A stretch of DNA of 64,000 bases from Streptococcus azizii (lineage in GTDB: Bacteria; Bacillota; Bacilli; Lactobacillales; Streptococcaceae), in assembly GCF_001984715.1 (NCBI RefSeq), contig NZ_MSPR01000007.1:44929-108928 (forward strand). The letters run 5' to 3'. Shown here piece by piece: positions 39,901 through 49,143 of this stretch (positions are counted from its first letter, which is position 1; each line of letters starts with the position of its first letter). The notes beneath the pieces are model-generated. The model did no database searches, was not told the origin of the DNA, and saw only the letters and a list, made by a program, of their open reading frames with translations. The position numbers were made by a program, and so were the translations under genes.

Positions 39901-42900
39901 ACACCAGCTGTCTTGGCGGTCGCTACGCCATCATTGGTGGTTGCCACATCGACGGCAGCCTTAGCAGTTTGTGCCTTAGTGTCCACATCTGATTTAGCGG
40001 TTGCCTTTTCCTCTGCTGTCAAGTCCGAACGTCCATCTATCTCTGCCTTCTTGGCAGTGGCTGCTTCGTCAATAGCTTTCTTAGCTTCGGTCTTAGCGGT
40101 CGCAGGTGGATTCACTGCTGTGATAACATCTACACCAGCAGACTTGGCTGTAGCTACGCCATCATTGGTAGTTGCCGCATCAATGGCGTCCTTAGCGGTT
40201 TGAGCCTTAATATCCACATCTGATTTAGCGGATTGCTTTTCTTCGTCCGTTAAATCAGTGCGAGAGTCAATAGCTGCTTTCTTGGCAGTCGCTGCTTCGT
40301 CAATAGCTTTCTTAGCTTCGGTCTTAGCGATCGCAGGTGGGTTCACATTAGTGATGGTAGCTACTCCACTGGTCTTAGCTGTAGCTACCCCATCGTTAGT
40401 GGTGGCTGCATCAACAGCAGCCTTAGCAGTTTGTGCCTTAGTGTCTACGTCTGATTTAGCAGCTTCCTTCTCCTCAGATGTTAGGTCAGGACGAGACTCA
40501 ATCTCTGCCTTCTTGGCAGTAGCTGCTTCGTCAATAGCTTTCTTGGCTTCTGTCTTGGCAGTAGCGTTTGGGGTCACTGCACGGATAGTATCTACACCAC
40601 TAGTCTTAGCTGTCTCTACATCTGTATTAGTAATTGCCGCATCAACGGAGTCCTTAGCGGTTTGTGCCTTAGTGTCCACATCTGATTTGGCAGCTTCCTT
40701 CTCCTCAGATGTTAGGTCAGAACGTCCATCTATCTCGGATTTCTTGGCAGTAGCTGCGGCTTCAATGGCTTGCTTAGCTTCGGTCTTAGCGGTCGCAGGT
40801 GGATTCACTGCACGGATAGTATCTACACCACTGGTCTTAGCTGTCTCTACATCTGTATTAGTAGTTGCAGCATCAATGGCGTTCTTAGCAGTTTGAGCCT
40901 TAGCATCTACATCTGATTTGGCAGTTTGCTTTTCTTCGTCCGTTAAATCAGTGCGAGAGTCAATAGCTTCCTTCTTGGCAGTTGCCGCTTCATCAATAGC
41001 TTTCTTGGCTTCGGTCTTAGCGGTCGCAGGTGGATTCACGCTTGTGATGGTAGCTACACCGCTGGTCTTAGCAGTCTCTACGCCATCGTTGGTCGTAGCT
41101 GCATCAATGGTATCTTTTGCTTTTTGAACTTCGGAATCTACCAAGTCTTTAGCGGATTGCTTTTCTTCGTCCGTTAAATCAGTGCGAGAGTCAATAGCTT
41201 CCTTCTTGGCAGTCGCTGCGGCTTCAATGGCTTCCTTAGCTTCTGTCTTAGCGGTCGCAGATGGATTGACTGCTGTGATAGTGGATACCCCGCTGGTCTT
41301 AGCAGTCTCTACCCCATCATTGGTGGTTGCCGCATCAATGGCGTCCTTAGCAGTTTGTGCCTTAGTATCCACATCTGATTTGGCAGCTTCCTTCTCCTCA
41401 GATGTTAGGTCAGAACGTCCATCTATCTCGGATTTCTTGGCAGTCGCTGCGGCTTCAATGGCTTCCTTAGCTTCGGTCTTAGCAGTAGCGGCTGGGTTCA
41501 CTGCACGGATAGTATCTACACCAGCTGTCTTGGCTGTGAATACACTATCGTTAGTAGTTGCTGCATCAACGGCGTCCTTAGCAGTTTGAGCCTTAGCATC
41601 TACATCTGCTTTGGCAGTTTGCTTTTCTTCGTCCGTTAAATCAGTGCGAGAATCAATAGCTTCCTTCTTGGCAGTCGCTGCGGCTTCAATAGCTTTCTTG
41701 GCTTCTGTCTTGGCTGTAGCGTCTGGGTTCACTGCTGTGATAGTAGATACCCCACTGGTCTTAGCGGTCTCTACATCTGTATTAGTAGTTGCTGCATCAA
41801 CGGCGTCCTTAGCAGTTTGAGCCTTAGCATCTACATCTGCTTTGGCAGTTTGCTTTTCTTCGTCCGTTAAATCAGTGCGAGAATCAATAGCTTCCTTCTT
41901 GGCAGTCGCTGCGGCTTCAATGGCTTCCTTAGCTTCCGTCTTAGCAGTAGCGCCTGGATTCACTGCACGGATAGTATCTACTCCACTGGTCTTAGCTGTC
42001 TCTACATCTGCATTAGTAGTCGCAGCATCAACAGCAGCCTTAGCAGTTTGTGCCTTAGTATCCACATCTGATTTAGCGGATTCTTTCTCCTCAGATGTTA
42101 GATCAGAGCGTCCATCTATCTCGGTTTTCTTAGCAGTTGCCGCTTCATCAATAGCTTTCTTGGCTTCTGTCTTGGCTGTAGCGTCTGGATTCACTGCACG
42201 GATAGTATCTACACTACTGGTCTTAGCAGTCTCTACATCTGTATTAGTAGTCGCAGCATCAACAGCGTCTTTAGCCGTTTTTGCCTTAGTATCTACGTCT
42301 GATTTAGCAGTCGCCTTTTCCTCTGCTGTCAAGTCTGAACGTCCATCTATCTCGGACTTTTTGGCAGTTGCCGCTTCATCAATAGCTTTCTTAGCTTCTG
42401 TCTTAGCAGTAGCGTCTGGGTTCACTGCACGGATAGTATCTACACCAGCTGTCTTGGCTGTGAATACACTATCGTTAGTAGTTGCTGCATCAACGGCGTC
42501 CTTAGCAGTTTGTGCCTTAGTATCCACATCTGATTTGGCAGCTTCCTTCTCCTCAGATGTCAAGTCAGAGCGTCCATCTATCTCGGACTTCTTGGCAGTA
42601 GCTGCGGCTTCAATGGCTTGCTTAGCTTCGGTCTTAGCGGTCGCAGGTGGATTCACTGCACGGATAGTATCTACACCACTGGTCTTAGCTGTCTCTACAT
42701 CTGTATTAGTAGTCGCAGCATCAACAGCATCTTTAGCAGTTTGTGCCTTAGTATCCACATCTGATTTGGCAGCTTCCTTCTCCTCAGATGTTAAGTCAGA
42801 ACGACCATCTATCTCGGATTTCTTGGCAGTCGCTGCGGCTTCAATGGCTTCCTTAGCTTCGGTCTTAGCTGTCACAGGTGGATTGACTGCTGTGATAGTG

Positions 42901-45900
42901 GATACCCCGCTGGTCTTAGCAGTCTCTACATCTGTATTAGTAGTTGCCGCATCAATAGCATCCTTAGCAGTTTGTGCCTTGGTATCCACATCTGATTTAG
43001 CGGATTGCTTTTCTTCTGCCGTTAAATCAGTGCGAGAGTCAATTTCTGCTTTCTTGGCAGTCGCTGCGGCTTCAATAGCTTCCTTAGCTTCCGTCTTAGC
43101 AGTAGCATCTGGGTTTACTGCTGTGATAGCATCTACACCAGCAGACTTAGCATTCTCTACCCCGTCATTGGTGGTAGCTGCATCAATGGCATCTTTTGCC
43201 TTTTGAACTTCAGAATCCACTAAATCTTTAGCAGATTGCTTCTCTTCGGCAGTGAGGTCACTACGTGCATCAATAGCATTCTTCTTATCCTCTGCTGCCC
43301 TATCAAGAGCTGATTTCGCATGGTCCTTGGCTCCATTAACCTCACCGTTTAGAGCCATCTTGGCAGCTTCGATTGCCTGGATAGCCTGTTCGATTTCAGC
43401 TTGTTCTGAATTAGGATTCTCTAAAACTGCCTGTCCTGCTTGAAGAGCCGCATCATAAGCCGCTTTCTTATCTAAATCAGCCTTCTCATAATGAGGGGTT
43501 GGCTTAACGGTATTTTGTTCATCAATCTTAATAACGAGTTGGCTCTTGTCCACAACTGTGAGTGTGAAGGTCTGAGCGTCTGATCTATTTCCAGTAGTAT
43601 CTTCTGCTACAACTGTAACAGTATAGGTTCCCGAAGGAGCAGTAATCCTTCCTGTAATCCGCCCTTGACTATCAGCAGTCAGACCAGCTGGCAAGCCATT
43701 GACCGTAACAGCCTTAACTCCGATATTATCTGTTACTTGCGGAGTAATGGTAACCGAACTATTTTTTTCAACCAAACGGTTATCCAGCGTAGCAATGGTC
43801 GGTTTCGTTTCATCAGGTCTTACAGTTGCCCGATAGCTCCCTGTTGCCTGCGTCCCATTTACATCCCTGCGAACTACCTGAAGTTCTGTTCCAAGGCCTA
43901 CAAAAGTCGTTTCTGGAGTAAAGGTCACTCGACCATCTGCAGCAAGAGTATAGGTCCCTTCCCCTACGATTGTCTTACTCCTTGTCCCGTCCGCAAATGT
44001 TGCAGGCTGACTATCATCCATTGGTACAGAGACATCTCCCGGGGTGAAAGGGACTACCTCTGACTGGACTCTCCCTTGCTCATCGGTTGTCGTCACTACC
44101 CCACCGCTTGGGGTAACAGCTCTTACTGTTGGAGTATAGGTTGCCGTAGCTGTCCTCAAAACTGGGTTTCCTGTCTTATCCACTCCCACACTAATGGTTA
44201 ACTGAACTTGAATCGGTCTTGCTGTCCCTACAAAGCCTTTTTCAGGAGTAAAGGTCACTTGCCCTGTCATTCCATCAACCGAGTACACACCTTGTCCACT
44301 AACAGTTATAGGAGCCGTAACAGGTGTGTTACTTCCTAATGCTAATAGTTTTACGGGATAGGTGGCGTTTGGAGTAACTCTTGCTTGATCCAGTGTTTTT
44401 TGGAAAACAATCTCTACGCTTTGAGCCTGTCCTTGTAAACCATTGGTCTCCTTATTAGAAGTTGTGAGATCAGGAATCAGCACCTCTGGGATATAAACAG
44501 CATCCATAGTCTGTCCACTAACAGTATTGATGTTCGCAAGTCCTGAACGAGGCTCTGCTGTCCAACCTGTGTCAGCTCCATTCTCATCCCAGGCCCTAAC
44601 AACTACTCCAGTAGCCACCCCAACAAAGTCTGCTTCTGGGGTAAAGGTAATTACCCCACTTTGTGGATTTAAGCGATAGGTACCTTGTCCTGCAACAGTC
44701 AGTGTTGCCTCTTCAGACACCTGACCATTGACGACAAACTTATAGGGTCTGCTGGCATCCAAATGATTGTCCGCATTCACATTGTAAGAACGTTTCCCAT
44801 AGGCTGTAAAGGTTACAGTAGTGGATTGTTGCTCACCTTTCTGACCTCGCGTTTCTTTCTTGCTTCCTCTCGGTGGGATGGTTTGCTGAATTTGAAAATC
44901 TTCCACCTCTCCAGAATAGGCTACTCCAGTAGGTTTTTCTACATCTTCACGATCAAGTGCAATCCGTACACGACCTCCAAGAAGCATCTTGCTAACATCT
45001 ACATTTTGAGGAATGCCTTGGAAAGTAAATATAACCTTTTGGTTATTACCTGTCACTTGGACAATGTCTGAAGACTCCGCAGCACCATCAAAACGACCGT
45101 CTCCGTCAAAGTCGATAAAAGCTCTTGCATAGGCAGTGGCACTACCATTCTTACTTGCTAAAACGGTTAATTTATAGGTAGAATCCCCGGCTTTTTGAAG
45201 AGGGTAGTTGCCATTTGTACTGATACCGTTCTTATCAACAATTTCTCCAGCTCCTAATAGTTGACGAGTTCCTTCGTCGGCATTATCCGTTCGGTCATCC
45301 CCCTCCCAAGCTACAACGGTTGATTGATTACTTGCTATATCGACATCTGGTCTCGTAGTACCGAGATAGGGTTGTTGAAGATTGTTTGCTACACCTGTTG
45401 AGATTGTATGGCGAGCTGTCCCGTAAGAAGCTGGTGCATCACCAGTATCGAAGATGACAAAGCCGATCATGGCTCCTTGCTTCCCTCTCGAATTGAAGTA
45501 GACACCAATATTTCTAGCATCTCGTGTCAAGACGACCGGCACAGAGTTTACATGATTAGCTGCCTGAATAGGACCAAATACCCTAGTTCCTAAACCGTCA
45601 GCATAGGTCACACCATTTCTGGTCACTTTCTGCTGGGTTTCCGCTGTCACCTGGGTATTGAGCCACCCTTCATCAATCTTGGTACTTCCATTTACTGTAT
45701 AAGTTGCACTACTTGGAGCATACCACGGATTATCAATAGGCTTATAAGAGCTCGTTGTTCTGGGACCAGATAATTCCGTCAACAGTTCAAAGGGTTGCCC
45801 GTCCGTTGTATATAGTTCTAAGTCATGCTCAGATGGCTCTTCCCCAGTCATTAAGACAACGTTAGCAGGAACCTCTCTACCATTTAAGTTTGCCTTAACG

Positions 45901-47156
45901 GAAAACTCAACTCCTACATTATCTCCATTATTTTGAGATTGAATCACTGTTTTGCCACCAGTATCCAAGCCTGCATTTTTTGCTGATGAATAGACAGCAT
46001 CTTGAGCAGCTAATATAATAGAAGCTGGTGCATTGCTAGTATTATTCTTATTGATGGCATTGGCATCATAATTCTTCCCACCACGCTGACGATAAATCTC
46101 TGTCGCATTAAAGGGACGGAGCTTGGTAACTTCAAGGGTAATAGTATAACCTGGTACAATTTCTTTGACAAAGCGTGTGCCAACCCGCAAGGTGTTATTA
46201 GGTCCAACGTTTGTCAAGGCTTTCGTATCATTAAAATCCAAAAAGATAATCTGATTTTTCAAGCGTTCGACACTCGTCCCGACATACTGCCTATAATTTT
46301 GACTAGGGTCGGCATTCGTTGCTGGCGTTGCATTTCTAAAAGCAGACCTTCTGACACGACGTCGCCTTTCCTGTAGTTCATTTGGTACTATTTGTGGCGT
46401 TATTGGGGCTTCTATTTTTTCTGTAGCGATAGCCTCTCTTGCTTCCCTACCTTCCTCTACCGTTGGCCCTTTTCCTTGATTCTCCTTAGCCTCTGCAGTG
46501 GCAGCGATACCTGCTTGGGAGCTGGAGCTACTCTCTGCCTCGTCCTTGTTTTGGACTGCTGGAGTTTCTGATGCAGGTTGGACGATTGCAGGAGACGAAA
46601 CCGTCTTTTCTGCTTGCATCACTACCTGTTCAGCCACTAACATTAACTGCATACCAGTCGGTAACATAACGGTCACATGACCATTATCCGCTACTGTCAC
46701 GATAGAATCTGCTGGTAGACTAGGGTTACTTCTTCTAACTTCTGTCTCAACTTGACTCTTTTCCTCAGCTGTCAATTTTGTAAGTTCGCCAACAGCTATC
46801 TTATGAGATAGTTCCAGTCGAGAAACCGAAGCGCTTTCATCATCAACCGACACAGGAACTGGACTGGCAGAATCCTCAGTAGGAGTTTCTACTGGAGGGA
46901 CAGTAGCATCTGTCTTGTTTTCCGTCTTTTCTGCTGTATCCCCGGACTCTTCTGTTGCCTGTATCCTACTTTCTTCCGTAGCACCTGTTTCAAGAGCTGA
47001 ACTTACTTCCGTCTCCCCTACCATATCAGCCTGAACAGTTTGCCCAGATTGAAGTGTTAGGAAAGCCAAGACCCCTAGCAAGACCGATACAGTTCCAATA
47101 TTATACTTACGGATACCAAATCGAAACCGTGTTAATTGTTTAAAAAAGGACTCCAT
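33951..47156 (-). CDS. giant CshA-like, DUF1542-repeat adhesin, LPKTG anchored
   Basis: A 4401-residue cell-wall protein. A YSIRK-type signal (FGIRKYNIGTVSVLLG) ends near residue 43. A Glu/Thr/Pro-rich segment runs to about 270. Residues about 285-755 are a CshA-type non-repetitive adhesive domain including DTGDAPASYG, FIDFDGDGRFDG and the GEVEDFQI motif. Three CshA-type fibril repeats follow (about 765-1110; TFTPE...FVG signature), then an Ig-like domain (about 1115-1205). About 40 helical DUF1542-like repeats of 77 residues span about 1275-4330, and LPKTG starts at residue 4367. Related giant staphylococcal and streptococcal proteins mediate attachment and biofilm; the role here is inferred. 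An AAAGGAGG site lies 11 bases ahead of the ATG. Repeat count depends on correct assembly. Confidence 0.88.
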   Translation of the reverse strand: MESFFKQLTRFRFGIRKYNIGTVSVLLGVLAFLTLQSGQTVQADMVGETEVSSALETGATEESRIQATEESGDTAEKTENKTDATVPPVETPTEDSASPVPVSVDDESASVSRLELSHKIAVGELTKLTAEEKSQVETEVRRSNPSLPADSIVTVADNGHVTVMLPTGMQLMLVAEQVVMQAEKTVSSPAIVQPASETPAVQNKDEAESSSSSQAGIAATAEAKENQGKGPTVEEGREAREAIATEKIEAPITPQIVPNELQERRRRVRRSAFRNATPATNADPSQNYRQYVGTSVERLKNQIIFLDFNDTKALTNVGPNNTLRVGTRFVKEIVPGYTITLEVTKLRPFNATEIYRQRGGKNYDANAINKNNTSNAPASIILAAQDAVYSSAKNAGLDTGGKTVIQSQNNGDNVGVEFSVKANLNGREVPANVVLMTGEEPSEHDLELYTTDGQPFELLTELSGPRTTSSYKPIDNPWYAPSSATYTVNGSTKIDEGWLNTQVTAETQQKVTRNGVTYADGLGTRVFGPIQAANHVNSVPVVLTRDARNIGVYFNSRGKQGAMIGFVIFDTGDAPASYGTARHTISTGVANNLQQPYLGTTRPDVDIASNQSTVVAWEGDDRTDNADEGTRQLLGAGEIVDKNGISTNGNYPLQKAGDSTYKLTVLASKNGSATAYARAFIDFDGDGRFDGAAESSDIVQVTGNNQKVIFTFQGIPQNVDVSKMLLGGRVRIALDREDVEKPTGVAYSGEVEDFQIQQTIPPRGSKKETRGQKGEQQSTTVTFTAYGKRSYNVNADNHLDASRPYKFVVNGQVSEEATLTVAGQGTYRLNPQSGVITFTPEADFVGVATGVVVRAWDENGADTGWTAEPRSGLANINTVSGQTMDAVYIPEVLIPDLTTSNKETNGLQGQAQSVEIVFQKTLDQARVTPNATYPVKLLALGSNTPVTAPITVSGQGVYSVDGMTGQVTFTPEKGFVGTARPIQVQLTISVGVDKTGNPVLRTATATYTPTVRAVTPSGGVVTTTDEQGRVQSEVVPFTPGDVSVPMDDSQPATFADGTRSKTIVGEGTYTLAADGRVTFTPETTFVGLGTELQVVRRDVNGTQATGSYRATVRPDETKPTIATLDNRLVEKNSSVTITPQVTDNIGVKAVTVNGLPAGLTADSQGRITGRITAPSGTYTVTVVAEDTTGNRSDAQTFTLTVVDKSQLVIKIDEQNTVKPTPHYEKADLDKKAAYDAALQAGQAVLENPNSEQAEIEQAIQAIEAAKMALNGEVNGAKDHAKSALDRAAEDKKNAIDARSDLTAEEKQSAKDLVDSEVQKAKDAIDAATTNDGVENAKSAGVDAITAVNPDATAKTEAKEAIEAAATAKKAEIDSRTDLTAEEKQSAKSDVDTKAQTAKDAIDAATTNTDVETAKTSGVSTITAVNPPVTAKTEAKEAIEAAATAKKSEIDGRSDLTSEEKEAAKSDVDTKAQTAKDAVDAATTNTDVETAKTSGVDTIRAVNPPATAKTEAKQAIEAAATAKKSEIDGRSDLTSEEKEAAKSDVDTKAQTAKDAVDAATTNDSVFTAKTAGVDTIRAVNPDATAKTEAKKAIDEAATAKKSEIDGRSDLTAEEKATAKSDVDTKAKTAKDAVDAATTNTDVETAKTSSVDTIRAVNPDATAKTEAKKAIDEAATAKKTEIDGRSDLTSEEKESAKSDVDTKAQTAKAAVDAATTNADVETAKTSGVDTIRAVNPGATAKTEAKEAIEAAATAKKEAIDSRTDLTDEEKQTAKADVDAKAQTAKDAVDAATTNTDVETAKTSGVSTITAVNPDATAKTEAKKAIEAAATAKKEAIDSRTDLTDEEKQTAKADVDAKAQTAKDAVDAATTNDSVFTAKTAGVDTIRAVNPAATAKTEAKEAIEAAATAKKSEIDGRSDLTSEEKEAAKSDVDTKAQTAKDAIDAATTNDGVETAKTSGVSTITAVNPSATAKTEAKEAIEAAATAKKEAIDSRTDLTDEEKQSAKDLVDSEVQKAKDTIDAATTNDGVETAKTSGVATITSVNPPATAKTEAKKAIDEAATAKKEAIDSRTDLTDEEKQTAKSDVDAKAQTAKNAIDAATTNTDVETAKTSGVDTIRAVNPPATAKTEAKQAIEAAATAKKSEIDGRSDLTSEEKEAAKSDVDTKAQTAKDSVDAAITNTDVETAKTSGVDTIRAVTPNATAKTEAKKAIDEAATAKKAEIESRPDLTSEEKEAAKSDVDTKAQTAKAAVDAATTNDGVATAKTSGVATITNVNPPAIAKTEAKKAIDEAATAKKAAIDSRTDLTDEEKQSAKSDVDIKAQTAKDAIDAATTNDGVATAKSAGVDVITAVNPPATAKTEAKKAIDEAATAKKAEIDGRSDLTAEEKATAKSDVDTKAQTAKAAVDVATTNDGVATAKTAGVDVITAVNPDATAKTEAKKAIDDAAAAKKSEIDGRSDLTSEEKEAAKSDVDTKAQTAKDTIDAATTNDGVSTAKTAGVDVITAVNPPATAKTEAKQAIDEAATAKKSEIDSRPDLTSEEKEAAKSDVDAKAQTAKDAVDAATTNDGVATAKTAGIDVITAVNPPATAKTDAKKAIDEAATAKKAEIDGRSDLTAEEKAAAKSDVDTKAQAAKDAVDAATTNDGVETAKTSGIATITSVNPPATTKTEAKKAIDEAATAKKTEIDGRSDLTAEEKESAKSDVDTKAQTAKDAVDAATTNIDVETAKTSGVSTITAVNPAATTKNTAKSDIEAAATAKKSEIDSRTDLTDEEKQSAKDLVDSEVQKAKDAVDAATTNDGVTTAKTAGVDVIIAVNPPATAKMDAKRAIDDAATTKKAEIDSRTDLTDEEKQSAKDLVDSEVQKAKDAVDAATTNDGVTTAKTAGVDVITAVNPPATAKTEAKEAIEAAATTKKSEIDGRSDLTSEEKEAAKSDVDTKAQTAKDAIDAATTNDGVTTAKTAGVDVITAVNPPATAKTDAKKAIDEAATAKKEAIDSRTDLTDEEKQTAKSDVDTKAQTAKDAIDAATTNDGVTTAKTSGVDTIHAVNPPATAKTDAKKAIDEAATAKKVEIDSRTDLTDEEKQSAKDLVDSEVQKAKDAIDAATTNDGVSTAKTSGVDVITAVNPPATAKTEAKKAIDEAATAKKAEIDSRPDLTAEEKEAAKADVDTKAQTAKDAIDAATTNDGVETAKTSGVATITSVNPPATAKTEAKQVIDAAATAKKAEIDGRSDLTAEEKAIAKSDVDTKAQTAKDAIDAATTNTDVEAAKASGVSTITAVNPAATAKTEAKKAIDAAATAKKAEIDSRTDLTDEEKQTAKDLVDSEVQKAKDAIDAATTNDGVSTAKTAGVDVITAVNPSATAKTEAKDAIEAAATAKKAEIAGRSDLTSEEKEAAKSDVDTKAQSAKDAIDAATTNDGVETAKTSGVDVITAVNPPATAKTEAKKAIDEAATAKKAEIDSRTDLTDEEKQSAKSDVDTKAQSAKDAIDAATTNDGVATAKTAGVDVITAVNPPATAKTEAKKAIDEAAATKKAEIDGRSDLTFEEKEAAKSDVDTKAQTAKDAIDAATANDGVATAKTAGVEAITAVNPPATAKTEAKKAIDEAAATKKAEIDSRTDLTDEEKQSAKDLVDSEVQKAKDAVDAATTNDGVATAKTAGVDAITAVNPPATAKTDAKKAIDEAATTKKAELDSRPDLTSEEKEAAKSDVDTKAQTAKDAIDAATTNDGVETAKTSGVDTIRAVNPAATAKTDAKKAIDEAAAAKKSEIDGRSDLTSEEKEAAKSDVDTKAQTAKDAIDAATTNDGVTTAKTAGVDVITAVNPPATAKTEAKKAIDEAATAKKAEIDSRTDLTDEEKQSAKADVDTKAQTAKDAIDAATTNVDVETAKTSGVDTIRAVNPAATAKTEAKKAIDDAAATKKTEIDGRSDLTSEEKEAAKSDVDTKAQTAKDTIDAATTNDGVATAKTSGVSTITAVNPDATAKTDAKKAIDEAATAKKEAIDSRTDLTDEEKQSAKDLVDSEVQKAKDAVDAATTNDGVATVKTAGVDAITAVNPPATAKTDAKKAIDEAATAKKAEIESRPDLTSEEKEAAKSDVDTKAQSAKDTIDAATTNTDVDTAKTSGVSTITAVNPAATAKTEAKEAIETAATAKKAEIDSRPDLTSEEKESAKSDVDTKAQTAKDAIDAATTNDGVATAKTAGVDVITAVNPPATAKTDAKKAIDEAATAKKAEIDSRTDLTDEEKQTAKADVDTKAQTAKDAIDAATTNADVETAKTSGVDTIRAVNPAATAKTEAKRAIDEAAAAKKAAIDARTDLTDEEKAAAKAQVDTLASAAKQAIDQAKNLTGVNSELEKGLKAIALINPVAAQRASKDVALRTLPKTGDTNVSSLTMLGGILALLSVLSVAGKKKEEE
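34160..43330 (-). repeat. about 40 x 231-bp tandem coding repeats (DUF1542-like)
   Basis: Each unit is 77 codons with the frame ATAKTEAKKAIDEAATAKK...DLT.EEK...AKDAIDAATTN...AVNP. Recurring variants are EID/AID, DGRSDLTSEEKEAAKSDVDT and DSRTDLTDEEKQ, the latter often followed by DLVDSEVQK in at least eight units. The variants are shuffled along the array. The opposite strand stays open over long stretches simply because of codon bias. Confidence 0.9.
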
Positions 47157-47570
47157 TCTATTATCAACCTCCTTTATATTTTATATATATCTTACGACTT
47201 CCATTCATTTCCGTTTGCTTCCTAAAACTCTCATCAGAATAAATGAAAACATAGGCAGATTCATACACAATCGCCAACTTCTATTAAAGCAGATTTATCG
47301 TGTAAAGTAAAGTATTTCTTCCTATTTATGCCACAATCATTCAACCTTTTATATTCTTACATTTTTAGAGTGATTTACCTGTCTTAATATACCCCCTTAT
47401 CTCCAAAAAGTTGTCAAATTTTCCTGTAATCTATGAAAACCTATTCACATCCGCCCAAATTTCTCCTCGCTATATCTATCCCCTTAGGAAATCAGACAGC
47501 AAACTAAACATACTATAAAAAATCGTCTATACTTGATTTTCCTAGCCTATAAGAATCAATGTCCTCAGCA
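47157..47570. other. 5' region of the giant adhesin gene
   Basis: Holds the ribosome site (AAAGGAGG near 47167-47175) and presumably the adhesin promoter in AT-rich DNA. I could not select a clear -35/-10 pair. No gene is seen. Confidence 0.4.
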
Positions 47571-47576
47571 AACAAA

Positions 47577-47599
47577 TTTGCACCCCTAAGGGGTGCAAA
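47577..47599 (-). terminator. terminator after deoD
   Basis: TTTGCACCCC-taa-GGGGTGCAAA, a perfect 10-bp stem, is followed on the minus strand by TTTGTTTGC. It ends the nucleoside salvage operon. Confidence 0.7.
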
Positions 47600-47610
47600 T
47601 CACTTGGTGC

Positions 47611-48321
47611 CTATTTTGAAATCAGGGTCTCTAATCCCACTTTCATCATATCGGTAAAAGTAGTTTGACGTTCTTCTGCTGTCGTATCCTCATCTGGGTT
47701 AACCAAACTATCTGAAATAGTCATGATTCCAAGTGCCTCTACACCGTGTTGGGCTGCTAGGTAGTAAAGGGCTGCAGCTTCCATTTCAACAGCATGCACT
47801 CCCATCGTTCCTAATGCCACATTTTGCTCATAAAAGTTGGAGTAAAAGACATCTGTTGACAAGACAGATCCTACATGCGTTGTCATTCCCAAATCCTTAG
47901 CGATGTGGTAGGCCTTATCCAACAAGTTGAAACTAGCAATCTGCGGGAAATCATACATCGGCCAATCGTTACGGATGATGTTTGAGTTAGTCGCTGCTGC
48001 TTGTGCTAGGACCAAATCCCGAACATGCACATCAGGATTGAGCGAACCTGCAGTGCCTACACGAATCAAGCGTTTCACACCATAGTCCACAATCAATTCG
48101 CGAGCATAAATAGAGATGGACGGCATCCCCATGCCCGTTCCCATAACACTGACACGTTCCCCTCTATAGGTTCCTGTGTAGCCATACATTCCACGAATTT
48201 CATTGAACAGTACCGCATCTTCTAAAAAGTGTTCCGCAATGAATGTTGCCCGCAAAGGGTCCCCTGGTAATAAAATCTTGTCAGCAATCTCGCCAACCTT
48301 TGCTCCAATATGAATTGACAT
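47611..48321 (-). CDS. deoD: purine-nucleoside phosphorylase, DeoD type
   Basis: A 236-residue hexameric-type phosphorylase that cleaves purine nucleosides to base and (deoxy)ribose-1-phosphate. [25 protein letters not shown] is the family N-terminus. The phosphate-binding GTGMGMPS and the base-pocket [12 protein letters not shown] are present, and the acidic residue in TISDS is conserved. It starts 12 bases after punA with a good ribosome site and is the last gene of the operon. Confidence 0.96.
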   Translation of the reverse strand: MSIHIGAKVGEIADKILLPGDPLRATFIAEHFLEDAVLFNEIRGMYGYTGTYRGERVSVMGTGMGMPSISIYARELIVDYGVKRLIRVGTAGSLNPDVHVRDLVLAQAAATNSNIIRNDWPMYDFPQIASFNLLDKAYHIAKDLGMTTHVGSVLSTDVFYSNFYEQNVALGTMGVHAVEMEAAALYYLAAQHGVEALGIMTISDSLVNPDEDTTAEERQTTFTDMMKVGLETLISK

Positions 48322-48333
48322 CCTTTTCTCCCC

Positions 48334-49143
48334 TTATAATCCTGCTAAAATTGCCTTGATTAATCCCTTGAAATCTTCTTTAATGCGCGTTGTCACTTCA
48401 ACCACTTCTTCATGATTTAGTGAGCTTTGGAAACCTGCTGCATAGTTGGTAATGGCTGAAATCCCCAAGACCTTCATGCCGGAATGTACTGCCACAATAA
48501 CCTCTGGCACCGTTGACATACCAACCGCAGAAGCTCCCATCGTTTGGTAGGCTCTAATTTCTGCTGGTGTTTCATAGGTTGGACCTGATACGCCCAGATA
48601 AACTCCCTCTTCTATCGTGACACCGATGCTATCTGCAATCTCTTTTGCCTTTGCACGGTAGTCTTTACTATAGGCATCTGACATATCCGGAAAACGTGGA
48701 CCAAATGAATCCAAATTTTCCCCAATCAACGGATTGGTCCCAATCATGTTAATATGGTCACTAATCATCATAAGTGTCCCAGGACCATAGCTGATACCAC
48801 CCGCTGCATTCGTGACAATGATGCTCTGGCAACCGAGTGCCTTCATCACACGAACGGGGAAGGTGACAACTTCCATTGGATTTCCCTCATAGTAGTGAAA
48901 ACGCCCCTGAAGAGCTAAGACTTTCTTACCAGCCAGATCTCCATAGACCAATTTTCCAGCATGCCCTACAACAGTCGATTGACCCCAATTTGGAATGTTT
49001 GCATAGTCAATGACAAGGGCATTTTCCACTTCATCTGCTAATTCACCCAAACCTGATCCTAAAATCAACCCAAATTCCGGCGCCACAAGACCTTTTGCCT
49101 CTAAAAAACTCTTGGTTTCTTGAATTTTTTCCATCAATGACAT
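48334..49143 (-). CDS. punA: purine-nucleoside phosphorylase, PunA/trimeric type
   Basis: A 269-residue trimeric-type phosphorylase with preference for 6-oxopurine nucleosides in relatives. GLILGSGLGELADEVE, the phosphate loop GRFHYYEGNPM and the purine-site segment SAVGMSTVPEVIVA are clear. The first ATG overlaps the end of the preceding ClbS/DfsB-like gene by 10 bases, so translation is probably coupled. It complements the DeoD-type enzyme in salvage of inosine, guanosine and adenosine. Confidence 0.95.
   Translation of the reverse strand: MSLMEKIQETKSFLEAKGLVAPEFGLILGSGLGELADEVENALVIDYANIPNWGQSTVVGHAGKLVYGDLAGKKVLALQGRFHYYEGNPMEVVTFPVRVMKALGCQSIIVTNAAGGISYGPGTLMMISDHINMIGTNPLIGENLDSFGPRFPDMSDAYSKDYRAKAKEIADSIGVTIEEGVYLGVSGPTYETPAEIRAYQTMGASAVGMSTVPEVIVAVHSGMKVLGISAITNYAAGFQSSLNHEEVVEVTTRIKEDFKGLIKAILAGL

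Noticed and set aside
34177..43206. Long plus-strand open frames (up to about 454 codons) opposite the DUF1542 repeats
   Set aside because: They are antisense shadows. The repeated codon pattern of the real gene leaves this strand without stops, giving a low-complexity Ala/Ser/Val sequence with no ribosome sites.
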